The notes under the pieces were generated by a model, which made no database searches, was not told the origin of the DNA, and saw only the letters and a program-made list of their open reading frames with translations. A program made the translations under genes and the position numbers. Shown here in pieces: positions 1 to 6,047 of a DNA stretch of 9,184 bases. Every line of letters begins with the position of its first letter. Position 1 is the first letter of the stretch. This DNA comes from ZC4RG30 sp964632365 (GTDB lineage: Bacteria > Pseudomonadota > Gammaproteobacteria > Steroidobacterales > Steroidobacteraceae), in contig CAZWDR010000103.1 in assembly GCA_964632365.1 (NCBI GenBank), forward strand, positions 1 through 9,184. The letters are read 5' to 3'.

Positions 1-314
1 TGCGCCACTGGCGAACGCGGCACGAAGCCGGCGTTCCACTGCTGGATGTTCATCAACAGCGAGCCGTCCTTCTCCTCGATGGTGATGACTTCCCACATGC
101 TCACGCCATTCGGGCCGCTCATGCGCACCATCGAGGCGATGTTGCCGTTGGTGGCGGTGGTCCAGTTTTCCTCCAGCGTGTTGGGGCCGAGCGGGGCGGA
201 CCAGGTGCCGGTCATCCAGGTCAGGTCGGTGATTTTCGCGGGCGGGCCTGCAGCGAACGCCGTGCCGGCAATGAGGCTGAGGGCGAGAGTGGTGAACTGA
301 CGATGGAGTCGCAC
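1..314 (-). CDS. Exported DUF6265-like protein, N-terminal part (runs off left edge)
   Basis: About 104 codons are visible and the 3' end lies outside the window. The protein opens with a typical Sec signal peptide: MRLHRQ, a hydrophobic stretch, then GTAFA as the likely cleavage site near residue 21. The mature part continues with an ITDLTWMTGTWSA segment and then LEENWT, VRMSG, MWEVITIEEKDG and IQQWNAGFVPRSP. This Trp-rich lipocalin/calycin-like pattern (W-M-x-G-x-W followed by E-x-W) is typical of the DUF6265 family, whose function is unknown. The start is GTG at 314-312. It is supported by AAAGGA (complement of 321-326) six bases upstream and by the signal peptide that begins there. The gene is divergent from slyD. 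The family call is from recognition; no ligand or partner can be inferred. Confidence 0.8.
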   Translation of the reverse strand, partial: MRLHRQFTTLALSLIAGTAFAAGPPAKITDLTWMTGTWSAPLGPNTLEENWTTATNGNIASMVRMSGPNGVSMWEVITIEEKDGSLLMNIQQWNAGFVPRSPVA

Positions 315-420
315 GGGATATCCTTTCTGGATGGCCTTGAAACGAAGGTGGTGGCGAGATTGCCCCGGCACGCGAGGAATTGTCCAGCGGGCCAGCGATT
401 CGTCTTGGTGAATGCCCCGC

Positions 421-460
421 AGACCCGCAGACCCGCAGACCCGCAGACCCGCAGACCCGC
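421..460. repeat. Tandem repeat, five perfect copies of an 8-bp unit (AGACCCGC)
   Basis: The unit AGACCCGC is repeated five times without a mismatch. A degenerate copy ending in CCCGC (413-420) precedes it and a broken copy starting AG follows. It lies in the non-coding gap between the divergent DUF6265-like gene and slyD, about 30 bp upstream of the candidate slyD -10 element. Eight is not a multiple of three, so the tract is unlikely to be coding. Such short perfect tandem arrays are prone to slipped-strand copy-number change. An effect on nearby promoters is inference. Confidence 0.95.
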
Positions 461-468
461 AGCCAGCG

Positions 469-497
469 GCAACAGGCCAGATTGAACAGTCTAGAAT
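469..497 (+). promoter_or_regulatory. Candidate sigma-70-type promoter for slyD
   Basis: TAGAAT at 492-497 matches the TATAAT -10 consensus at five of six positions. Seventeen bases upstream lies a weak -35 candidate, GCAACA at 469-474, matching only the ACA half of TTGACA. The -10 ends 33 bases before the slyD TTG start, a reasonable leader length. The call rests mainly on the -10 and position; the -35 is poor. Confidence 0.3.
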
Positions 498-530
498 TCC
501 CGGCCCGCTTTACGCTCCGCAGGTCCACCA

Positions 531-1013
531 TTGAAAATCTCCCAGGATTCGGTCGTCTCCTTCCTCTACACCCTCAAGGATGCGTCCGGCGCCGTGATCG
601 ACCAGTCCGACGGCGAACCGCTGGCTTACCTCCATGGTCATGGCCAGATCGTGCCCGGCCTCGAGCGCGAACTGATGGGCAAGTCCGCCGGTGAGAAGCT
701 GCAGGTGCACGTATCACCCGTGGATGGCTATGGCGAACACGATGCCGCGCGGATCCAGAAGGTGCCGCTTGAAGCGTTCAGCGCCATTCCCGATTTGCGC
801 GAAGGCATGAAGCTGGCGACGCGGACGCGAAGCGGTGCTCATGCAGAGGTGGTTGTCACCGGAATCGGGCCGGACGCCGTCACCGTGGACGGCAATCATC
901 CACTGGCCGGCAAGGATCTCTACTTCGACATCGAGATCGTGGCGGTGCGGGCGGCCAGCGAAGAAGAGCTGGCTCACCAGCATGTGCACGGGCCAGGCGG
1001 GCACCACCACTGA
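531..1013 (+). CDS. slyD: SlyD-type FKBP peptidyl-prolyl cis-trans isomerase
   Basis: A 160-residue cytoplasmic FKBP-family protein that catalyses prolyl cis-trans isomerisation and acts as a folding chaperone. In SlyD the histidine-rich tail also binds nickel or other metals. Visible landmarks are the N-terminal FKBP strand (MKISQDSVVSF), the active-site region LHGHGQIVPGLERELMG (about residues 34-50), the DGYGEHD segment leading into the insert-in-flap chaperone domain (about 65-125), the closing NHPLAGKDLYFDIEIVAV strand, and EEELAHQHVHGPGGHHH at the C-terminus. The tail is shorter than in Escherichia coli SlyD but keeps the AxEEELAHxHVHG signature. The start is TTG at 531. It aligns with the usual SlyD N-terminus, but the upstream ribosome-binding match (AGG near 521) is weak, which suggests modest translation. 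The gene stands alone on its strand, 103 bp before the rhodanese-like gene. Confidence 0.93.
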   Translation: MKISQDSVVSFLYTLKDASGAVIDQSDGEPLAYLHGHGQIVPGLERELMGKSAGEKLQVHVSPVDGYGEHDAARIQKVPLEAFSAIPDLREGMKLATRTRSGAHAEVVVTGIGPDAVTVDGNHPLAGKDLYFDIEIVAVRAASEEELAHQHVHGPGGHHH

Positions 1014-1014
1014 G

Positions 1015-1040
1015 GTGAGGGCTTGTGTGTCGGCCCTCGC
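1015..1040 (+). terminator. Terminator-like hairpin just after slyD
   Basis: GAGGGC (1017-1022) pairs with GCCCTC (1033-1038) around a 10-base loop. The stem can be extended outward by one G-T wobble and one G-C pair. It begins two bases after the slyD stop codon. No T-run follows, so it is not a canonical intrinsic terminator. It may instead protect the 3' end of the mRNA. Confidence 0.3.
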
Positions 1041-1068
1041 GCCCGCAGCGCCGTCCGTCCACCCGGCA

Positions 1069-1074
1069 TAGAAT
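1069..1074 (+). promoter_or_regulatory. Candidate -10 element for the rhodanese-TlpA-MBL unit
   Basis: TAGAAT lies 42 bases before the preferred ATG at 1117 and is the same hexamer seen ahead of slyD. No recognisable -35 hexamer lies at the expected 16-18 base spacing, so this is a position-plus-motif call only. Confidence 0.25.
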
Positions 1075-1116
1075 GTCCGCTGCCCACACGCACCTGCCCG
1101 AATGAGGATGGACATC

Positions 1117-1602
1117 ATGATCCGCGCGCACGTCTTCCTGCCTCGAATCGCCCGCTCGCTGATGGCCGCCTGCATGCTGCTGCTCGCGGCAAACGCAGCC
1201 CTGGCGGCGCAGCCCGCCAGTTCCATTCCCGCCGGCAGTCTCGTGCAGCCGGCCGACTGGGCCTCCCAGATGAAGGCGGGCACGGCCGCCGGCACCCTGA
1301 CGCTGCACGTGGGTTTCAAGACCATGTTCGATCAGGCACACATCCCGGGCTCCGAGTACGCCGGTCCCGGCAACACGGGCGCGGGGCTGCAGGTGCTGCG
1401 CGATCGCGTGGCCAACCTCGCCAAGGACACCCCCATCCTCATTTATTGCGGCTGCTGCCCGTGGGAGCGCTGTCCCAACATGGCCGGCGCGCACGACGTG
1501 CTTGTGGAGCTCGGGTTCACCAATGTGAAGGCGATGATCATCCCGGACAACTTCGGCACCGACTGGGTGGACAAGGGCTATCCCACCGCGAAGACCCCAT
1601 GA
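1117..1602 (+). CDS. Exported rhodanese-like protein with a cysteine-rich active-site loop
   Basis: A 161-residue protein: a signal peptide (MIRAHVFLPRIARSL, hydrophobic core, then ANAALAA, cleavage near residue 30), then one rhodanese-like domain. Landmarks are the H-I-P-G-S motif (AHIPGSEY), the strand ILIYC and the following helix AHDVLVELGFTNVKAM. Rhodanese domains carry sulfur as a persulfide on the cysteine after the central strand, here Cys111. The loop is abnormal: C111-G-C113-C114-P-W-E-R-C119-P-N holds four cysteines and is about five residues longer than the usual CRSGxRS-type loop. The start at ATG 1117 is chosen because GAGGA (1104-1108) sits eight bases upstream; in-frame ATGs at 1102 and 1108 have no visible ribosome-binding site. 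The stop overlaps the next start (ATGA at 1599-1602), so it is probably translationally coupled to the TlpA-like gene. The substrate is unknown; sulfurtransferase activity is inferred from the fold. Confidence 0.85.
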   Translation: MIRAHVFLPRIARSLMAACMLLLAANAALAAQPASSIPAGSLVQPADWASQMKAGTAAGTLTLHVGFKTMFDQAHIPGSEYAGPGNTGAGLQVLRDRVANLAKDTPILIYCGCCPWERCPNMAGAHDVLVELGFTNVKAMIIPDNFGTDWVDKGYPTAKTP

Positions 1603-2093
1603 GGCTGCGACCGTTCCTCGTCACGCTGGCATTGCTGGCGATGCTGCCCGGCGGCACCGCATCAGCGATGCAGGTCGGCGAGGCGGTGCCGGACTTCGCG
1701 CGTGCAGACCTGCATGGCAATCAGGTCCGCCTGTCCAGCCATCGCGGCAAACTGGTGCTGCTCAATTTCTGGGCCACGTGGTGCCCGCCGTGTCGCGAAG
1801 AGTTGCCGGTGTTCTCCCGGTGGCAGCAGGAATTCAAGGCCAGGGGATTGCAGGTCATCGGCGTGTCGATGGACGACGCCCGCTCCGAGGTCGAGAGATT
1901 CCTCGCGCAATATCCGGCGACGTTCCCCATCGTCATGGGTGATGCCAGGTTCGCCGAACAGTTCGGCGGGGTGCTGGGCTTGCCGCTCACCTACCTGATC
2001 GACGCGCAGGGCCGGGTGGTCGCGCGCTACCAGGGTGAAGCGGACCTGGCGAAGATGGAAATGAAAGTGAAGGAACTGCTCGGCCCGCAATGA
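1599..2093 (+). CDS. TlpA/ResA-like exported thioredoxin-fold thiol-disulfide protein
   Basis: A 164-residue protein with an N-terminal signal or anchor (MRLRPF, hydrophobic stretch, TASA near residue 23) followed by an AhpC-TSA/Redoxin-type thioredoxin domain. Visible features are the V-P-D-F entry strand (AVPDF), the catalytic FWATWCPPCREELP with Cys62 and Cys65, the VIGVSMDD strand and the cis-proline segment GLPLTYLID typical of TlpA. Those two cysteines are the only ones in the protein. CPPC is usual in TlpA/ResA-type periplasmic reductases, which pass electrons to disulfides in cytochrome-c maturation or other exported proteins. The ATG overlaps the stop of the rhodanese-like gene and has no clear ribosome-binding site of its own, so it probably depends on coupling. 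The metallo-hydrolase gene follows after 22 bp. The direct partner is unknown; the upstream rhodanese (four loop cysteines) and downstream hydrolase (two cysteines) are candidates by position. Confidence 0.9.
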   Translation: MRLRPFLVTLALLAMLPGGTASAMQVGEAVPDFARADLHGNQVRLSSHRGKLVLLNFWATWCPPCREELPVFSRWQQEFKARGLQVIGVSMDDARSEVERFLAQYPATFPIVMGDARFAEQFGGVLGLPLTYLIDAQGRVVARYQGEADLAKMEMKVKELLGPQ

Positions 2094-2115
2094 GCCGGGC
2101 CCAAGGGAGGACATC

Positions 2116-3027
2116 ATGATGCATCTGATCCTGCGCGGGGCGGCGGTGGCCCTGCTGGCCGGGCCGGCACTCGCCCTGGCCGCTGCACCTTCTGTTGAAA
2201 CGGCCGTTCACGAGAGCATCCGCGATGCGTTCTGTCCGAAGCCAGCGACAGCCACTGCTGCCGCTGCATCGCCCGTGCCCGCGGCGCCCGCAGTGGAGCC
2301 GGCCCGCGTGTTCGACAACCTGTACTTCGTGGGCGATCGCAGCACCTCGGCCTGGGCCCTCACCACGCCCGAGGGCATCATCCTTCTCGACGCCGGCTTC
2401 CAGAACAACGTGGAAGGCACGATCGTCGGTGGCCTGCGCAAGCTCGGGCTGAAGCCCGAGGACATTCGCTATGTCATCGTCTCGCACGGCCACAATGATC
2501 ACTTCGGTGGGGCGAAGCACCTGCAGTCCACCTACGGGGCGCGCATCGTGATGTCCGAGGCGGACTGGGAACACATGGTCACCTGGCCGCAGCGCGGCAC
2601 GCCGGCGCCCTTCCCGGAGCGCGACATGGTCGTCAAGGATGGCGACACGGTGCGCCTCGGCGATGCGGTGGTGCGCATCGTCGTGACGCCTGGTCATACG
2701 CCCGGCACGATCTCGCCGATCTTCGAGGTGCGCGATGGCGCGCAACGGCATTACGTGGGCTATTGGGGCGGAGACGGCGCCGGGCACCTCGACCCGGAAG
2801 GCATTCGCACCTATGCCGCGGCGGTCGATCGCTTCGTGTCACTCGATCCCCGCGTCGATGTGCCGCTCAGCAATCACGTGGTTGCCGATGGCACGCTGCT
2901 GAAGCTGCCTTTGCTGGCGGCGCGCAAGGCTGGTGAGCCGCATCCCTTCGTGACCGGCAACGCGTCGTTCCGCGCCTGGGCCGGCGTGCTGAAATCATGC
3001 GCGGAGGAATTCCTTCCGCGCCAGTAG
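2116..3027 (+). CDS. Exported metallo-beta-lactamase-fold hydrolase, B3-like
   Basis: A 303-residue protein: signal peptide (residues 1 to about 23), a short segment with Cys40, an Ala/Pro-rich linker (about 42-62), then an MBL fold. Metal ligands visible are H124-x-H126-x-D128-H129 (SHGHNDHFGG), His194 in TPGHTPGT, and probably His254 in SNHVV, the arrangement of di-zinc subclass B3-like enzymes. The TTPEGIILLDAG strand also fits this group. The region after HTPG reads YWGGDGAG, and the C-terminal part does not look like a classical B3 beta-lactamase such as L1. Antibiotic hydrolysis should therefore not be assumed, and the substrate is unknown. The only cysteines are Cys40 and Cys295, which could form a disulfide joining the two ends. 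GGGAGGA (2105-2111) is a strong ribosome-binding site; ATG 2116 or the adjacent ATG 2119 could be used. It is the last gene of the three-gene unit. Confidence 0.88.
   Translation: MMHLILRGAAVALLAGPALALAAAPSVETAVHESIRDAFCPKPATATAAAASPVPAAPAVEPARVFDNLYFVGDRSTSAWALTTPEGIILLDAGFQNNVEGTIVGGLRKLGLKPEDIRYVIVSHGHNDHFGGAKHLQSTYGARIVMSEADWEHMVTWPQRGTPAPFPERDMVVKDGDTVRLGDAVVRIVVTPGHTPGTISPIFEVRDGAQRHYVGYWGGDGAGHLDPEGIRTYAAAVDRFVSLDPRVDVPLSNHVVADGTLLKLPLLAARKAGEPHPFVTGNASFRAWAGVLKSCAEEFLPRQ
3001..3019 (+). other. Hairpin at the 3' end of the MBL-fold gene
   Basis: GCGGAGG (3001-3007) pairs with CTTCCGC (3013-3019), with one G-T wobble and a five-base loop. It lies within the last codons, just before the stop at 3025-3027. 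There is no T-run after it. It may weakly affect termination or mRNA stability, or be chance in GC-rich coding DNA. The following gap (3028-3199) holds only GC-rich palindromic sequence (GGCCGCGGCC near 3038) and no convincing promoter. Confidence 0.2.
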
Positions 3028-3199
3028 CACCGCATGGGCCGCGGCCGCGCGCCGCTACGATCGGCCGGAAGGGTCGGGCGCGCCGGGACTGCGTTGGCCG
3101 TCGGTCAGCAGGACTGTCCCGGGCGCGGTTCGCATGAGCCGTTCGCGCCGCGATTGACGCGTACCAGCCCAGGATCCTCAAGACAAAGGCTGGACAGCG

Positions 3200-5434
3200 A
3201 TGCACAACCAACACGGCCCCCGCGCCACGGCCGGACTGCGCGCCCGGGCCGCCCGGCGACCCGGCAGTTTCGTGCAGGCATCTGTGCGGGTGAGCCCGCT
3301 GTCACTGCTCTGCCTGCTGCTGCTGGCAGCGCTGCTGGGCGCCTGCAGTGGCGGCAGCGGCGGCCGTGACGACACCGACCCTGCGCTGCGCTCCGTCGGC
3401 GGCACGATCTCCGGGCTCGCCGGCACGGTGGTGCTGCAGAACAACGGTGGCGATAACCTCTCGCGCTCCGCCAATGGCGCATTCAGCTTCAGCAGCCGGG
3501 TCGCTTCCGGCGGGTCGTATGCGGTCACGGTGCTGTCGCAACCCGCGGGCCAGAACTGCCAGGTGACCAGCGGCGCGGGTACCGTCGGATCCGCCAACGT
3601 GACGAATATCACCGTGGTTTGCCAGGACGTCACTTCGGACGCGGCCAACGCCAGCCTCTCCGCGCTGACCCTCTCGAATGGCGCGTTGGCACCGGGATTC
3701 GCGGCGAACCAGACCGCGTACACCAGCACGCAGCCGTTCCCGGTTACCAGCCTGCAGGTGACGCCGGTAAGCGCCGCGCCAGGCGCGACGATCCGGGTCA
3801 ATGGCACCGTAGTGGCTTCCGGCCAGGCGAGCCAGGCGATTGCGCTGACGGCCGGCACGCCGACCGTCGTCACGGTCGCAGTGACGGCGCCGAATGGCAC
3901 GACCACCAGCGCCTACACGATCACGGTGACGCGCCAGGCCGGCAGCGGATTCGCACAGCAGGCGTACATCAAGGCGTCGAACCCGGACGGGGTCAGCGGC
4001 AACAGTGCGGGGGCCGGAGACCAGTTCGGTTACGCCGTGGCGTTGTCCGGCGACGGCAACACGCTGGCGGTCGGTGCCACCTATGAGAGCAGCAATGCCA
4101 CCGGCATCAACGGCCCGCAGGGCAACAACCTGGCCTCCGAAAGCGGCGCGGTATACGTGTTCGTGCGCAGCGGAGGAACCTGGGTGCAGCAGGCCTACGT
4201 CAAGGCGTCGAACACGGATGCTGGCGACAGCTTCGGTCTGAGTGTGGCGCTCTCGGACGATGGAAGTGTGCTCGCGGTCGGTGCCTTCGGCGAAGACAGC
4301 CCTGCCAGCGGCGTGAACGGCAGCCAGAGCGGCAACACCGTCGCCAATGCCGGCGCGGTGTATGTGTACACGCGCAGCGGCGGCACATGGACACAGCAGG
4401 CGTACCTGAAGCAGTCGCATGTCCCTTCGGGATCCGCGGTGGAATACTTCGGCTGGAGCGTGGCGCTGTCCAGTGATGGCGCGACGCTTGCGGTCGGTGC
4501 GCCCAACGAAGACAGCAATGCGACCGGCGTGAATGGCAATCAGGTCAATGCGCAGGCCAGCGCGAGCGGGGCGGTATATGTCTTCACGCGCAGCGGATCC
4601 ACGTGGTCGCAGCAGGCCTATGTGAAGGCCTCCAACACGCAGGCCAATGACCAGTTCGGCGCTGCCGTGCGGATCTCCGGCGACGGCAACACGCTCGCAG
4701 TGGGCGCCCCCGGCGAAGACAGCAATGCCACGAGCATCGACGGTGACCAGACCAGCAACGCGGCGTTGCACGCCGGAGCCGTCTACGTGTTCGCGCGCGC
4801 CGGCGGTGTGTGGAGCCAGCAGGCCTATGTGAAGGCTTCCAATGCCAATGCCGGAGACGAGTTCGGCGGTGTCCTGGCGCTTTCCGGCGACGGCAATACG
4901 CTGGCAGTCGGCGCGACCTATGAAGACAGCGCGAGCACGGGCATCAACGGTGACCAGATGAGCAACGCGGCCGCGGACAGCGGCGCGGTGTACGTTTACT
5001 CGCGAACCGCGGCAACATGGAGCCAGCAGGCCTACGTGAAGGCTTCGAACGCGGCGGCCGAGGACCGGTTCGGGAACAGCATGGCGCTTTCCGGTGATGG
5101 CAGCACGCTGGTGGTCGGGGCCCGCGACGAGGACAGCATCGCCACCGGCATCGATGGCGACCAGTCCAGCAACCAGGCCAGGGACAGCGGTGCGGTCTAC
5201 GTCTTCGCGCGCGCCGGTGGCGCGTGGAACCAGCGGTCGTATGTGAAGGCTTCCAATGCCGCCGCGGGCGACCGGTTCGGCATGAGCGTCGCACTATCGA
5301 CGGACGCGGATACCCTGGCGGTGGGCGCCGACGGCGAGGACAGCAACGCAACGGGGATCAACGGCAACCAGTCCGATGATTCACTCATCAGCAGCGGTGC
5401 GGCATATGTGTTCACCGGACTGAACCCGCCTTGA
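3200..5434 (+). CDS. Large lipoprotein with seven FG-GAP-like repeats (candidate beta-propeller)
   Basis: A 744-residue surface or periplasmic protein. An Arg-rich leader and a hydrophobic stretch end in the lipobox LLGAC with Cys49, followed by a Gly/Ser tether (SGGSGG), so lipid anchoring is expected. Next come a beta domain of about residues 66-146 beginning GGTISGLAGTV, with a Cys pair, and a cadherin-like beta-sandwich at about 151-245 (LSALTLSNG to ITVTR). Seven repeats follow from residue 255 to the end. Each has the order YVKASN, a D-x-FG motif, ALSGDGNTLAVGA, EDSNATGING, SGAVYVF and W-QQ. Repeats of this type form propeller blades, often with calcium at the Asp/Asn-rich loops. AAAGG (3186-3190) precedes ATG 3200. 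GTG 3284 or 3290 would give a more normal lipoprotein signal length and is an alternative start. No enzyme motif is visible; adhesion or binding is inferred. It ends 36 bp before a convergent gene. Confidence 0.9.
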   Translation: MHNQHGPRATAGLRARAARRPGSFVQASVRVSPLSLLCLLLLAALLGACSGGSGGRDDTDPALRSVGGTISGLAGTVVLQNNGGDNLSRSANGAFSFSSRVASGGSYAVTVLSQPAGQNCQVTSGAGTVGSANVTNITVVCQDVTSDAANASLSALTLSNGALAPGFAANQTAYTSTQPFPVTSLQVTPVSAAPGATIRVNGTVVASGQASQAIALTAGTPTVVTVAVTAPNGTTTSAYTITVTRQAGSGFAQQAYIKASNPDGVSGNSAGAGDQFGYAVALSGDGNTLAVGATYESSNATGINGPQGNNLASESGAVYVFVRSGGTWVQQAYVKASNTDAGDSFGLSVALSDDGSVLAVGAFGEDSPASGVNGSQSGNTVANAGAVYVYTRSGGTWTQQAYLKQSHVPSGSAVEYFGWSVALSSDGATLAVGAPNEDSNATGVNGNQVNAQASASGAVYVFTRSGSTWSQQAYVKASNTQANDQFGAAVRISGDGNTLAVGAPGEDSNATSIDGDQTSNAALHAGAVYVFARAGGVWSQQAYVKASNANAGDEFGGVLALSGDGNTLAVGATYEDSASTGINGDQMSNAAADSGAVYVYSRTAATWSQQAYVKASNAAAEDRFGNSMALSGDGSTLVVGARDEDSIATGIDGDQSSNQARDSGAVYVFARAGGAWNQRSYVKASNAAAGDRFGMSVALSTDADTLAVGADGEDSNATGINGNQSDDSLISSGAAYVFTGLNPP
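3962..5431 (+). repeat. Seven in-frame repeats of about 207 bp within the FG-GAP gene
   Basis: Repeat starts, taken at the (A/S)Y(V/I/L)K codon, are 3962, 4193, 4400, 4616, 4823, 5030 and 5237. Unit lengths are 231, 207, 216, 207, 207, 207 and 195 bp. Four units are exactly 69 codons. The first has an eight-residue insertion after YIKASN, the third a three-residue one, and the last is shortened at its final strand. DNA is well conserved between copies, for example TCCGGCGACGGCAA in units 1, 4 and 5, suggesting duplication with some homogenisation. Confidence 0.9.
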
Positions 5435-5470
5435 TCGGGAACGTGCGTCCACCAGGGCGGCGCGGTCCTG

Positions 5471-5965
5471 CTAGAGCTTCTCGGCCACCGCCGGCGCCAT
5501 CGAGGTGAGCCCGGAGGCGCGGCCGATGGCCATGGCCTCTTCGGCGGACTTGCCTTCGATCCAGCGGGCGCGCAGAGCCAGCATCGCGCCGACACGGTTG
5601 CCGCTGGCACAGTGCATCAGCACGCCCTTGTCGGCGGACTCCTTGAGCATGCGGTCGAAGGTGGCGACGTTCTCGCGGGTGAGATCCGCGGGGCTGGCGA
5701 TGGGCAGCGCGCGATAGGTGAGCCCTGCGGACTGCACGATGGATTTCTTGTCGACGCCGGGGGTTTCGGCATCGGGGCGCAGGTCGATGACCACCGAGAT
5801 GCCGGCCGAGGGCAATTTCGCGACGGCTTCGGCGGAGGGGTGCCCGCTGACATGCTGCCGCTCATTCAGCGCAATATGCCGGGGCAGTTCGGCCAGCGCG
5901 CCGGGGTCGGCGGCATGGCTGAGCGCGGACCCGGTGACGAGGATCAGGACGAGCAGGAATTTCAT
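5471..5965 (-). CDS. Exported DUF442 (TIGR01244-type) phosphatase/rhodanese-like protein
   Basis: A 164-residue protein with a clear signal peptide (MKFLLVLILVTGSALSHA, cleavage near residue 18). The mature part has a dual-specificity-phosphatase-like layout. VSGHPSAEAVAKL is followed by the strand ISVVIDLRPDAE, and YRALPIAS by the catalytic strand VLMHC and loop C119-A-S-G-N-R124-V. The loop has four residues between Cys and Arg, the rhodanese-like CxSGxR spacing found in DUF442 proteins, not the C-x5-R of true tyrosine phosphatases. In other bacteria DUF442 is fused to ETHE1-like persulfide dioxygenases, which links the family to sulfur metabolism; here it stands alone and is exported. The start is ATG 5965-5963, with GGAG (complement of 5974-5977) eight bases upstream. 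It is the last gene of the minus-strand set, 82 bp after the sulfurtransferase. Phosphatase versus sulfurtransferase activity cannot be decided from sequence. Confidence 0.88.
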   Translation of the reverse strand: MKFLLVLILVTGSALSHAADPGALAELPRHIALNERQHVSGHPSAEAVAKLPSAGISVVIDLRPDAETPGVDKKSIVQSAGLTYRALPIASPADLTRENVATFDRMLKESADKGVLMHCASGNRVGAMLALRARWIEGKSAEEAMAIGRASGLTSMAPAVAEKL

Positions 5966-6047
5966 CAAGGCGGCTCCGCTGGAAATCCGGTGCGTCTCCG
6001 GACCAACATACCATGCCCGCCCCGCGCTTCGCCGGCACGGCCTGGCG

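Noticed and set aside
413..462. CRISPR-like interpretation of the tandem repeat
   Set aside because: The unit is 8 bp with no spacers and no cas genes nearby; it is a simple direct tandem repeat.
1023..1598. Open frame extending upstream of the TlpA-like gene
   Set aside because: This part overlaps the rhodanese-like gene in another frame and is low-complexity. The signal peptide and ATGA overlap place the real TlpA start at 1599.
2116..3027. Calling the MBL-fold gene an antibiotic-resistance beta-lactamase
   Set aside because: Metal ligands fit subclass B3, but the region after HTPG and the C-terminal segment differ from known lactamases, and many family members act on other substrates.
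3154..3182. Possible promoter with TTGACG ahead of the FG-GAP gene
   Set aside because: The -35 is good, but the best -10 (TCAAGA at 18-bp spacing) is poor and would put the start of transcription on top of the ribosome-binding site.
3302..4771. Long minus-strand open frame opposite the FG-GAP repeats
   Set aside because: Its apparent internal repeats merely mirror the FG-GAP repeats of the sense strand; there is no start context or recognisable domain.
5426..5470. Bidirectional terminator between the convergent FG-GAP and DUF442 genes
   Set aside because: Only a 5-bp match (CCGCC/GGCGG) with a loop of about 25 bases and no T-run on either strand.
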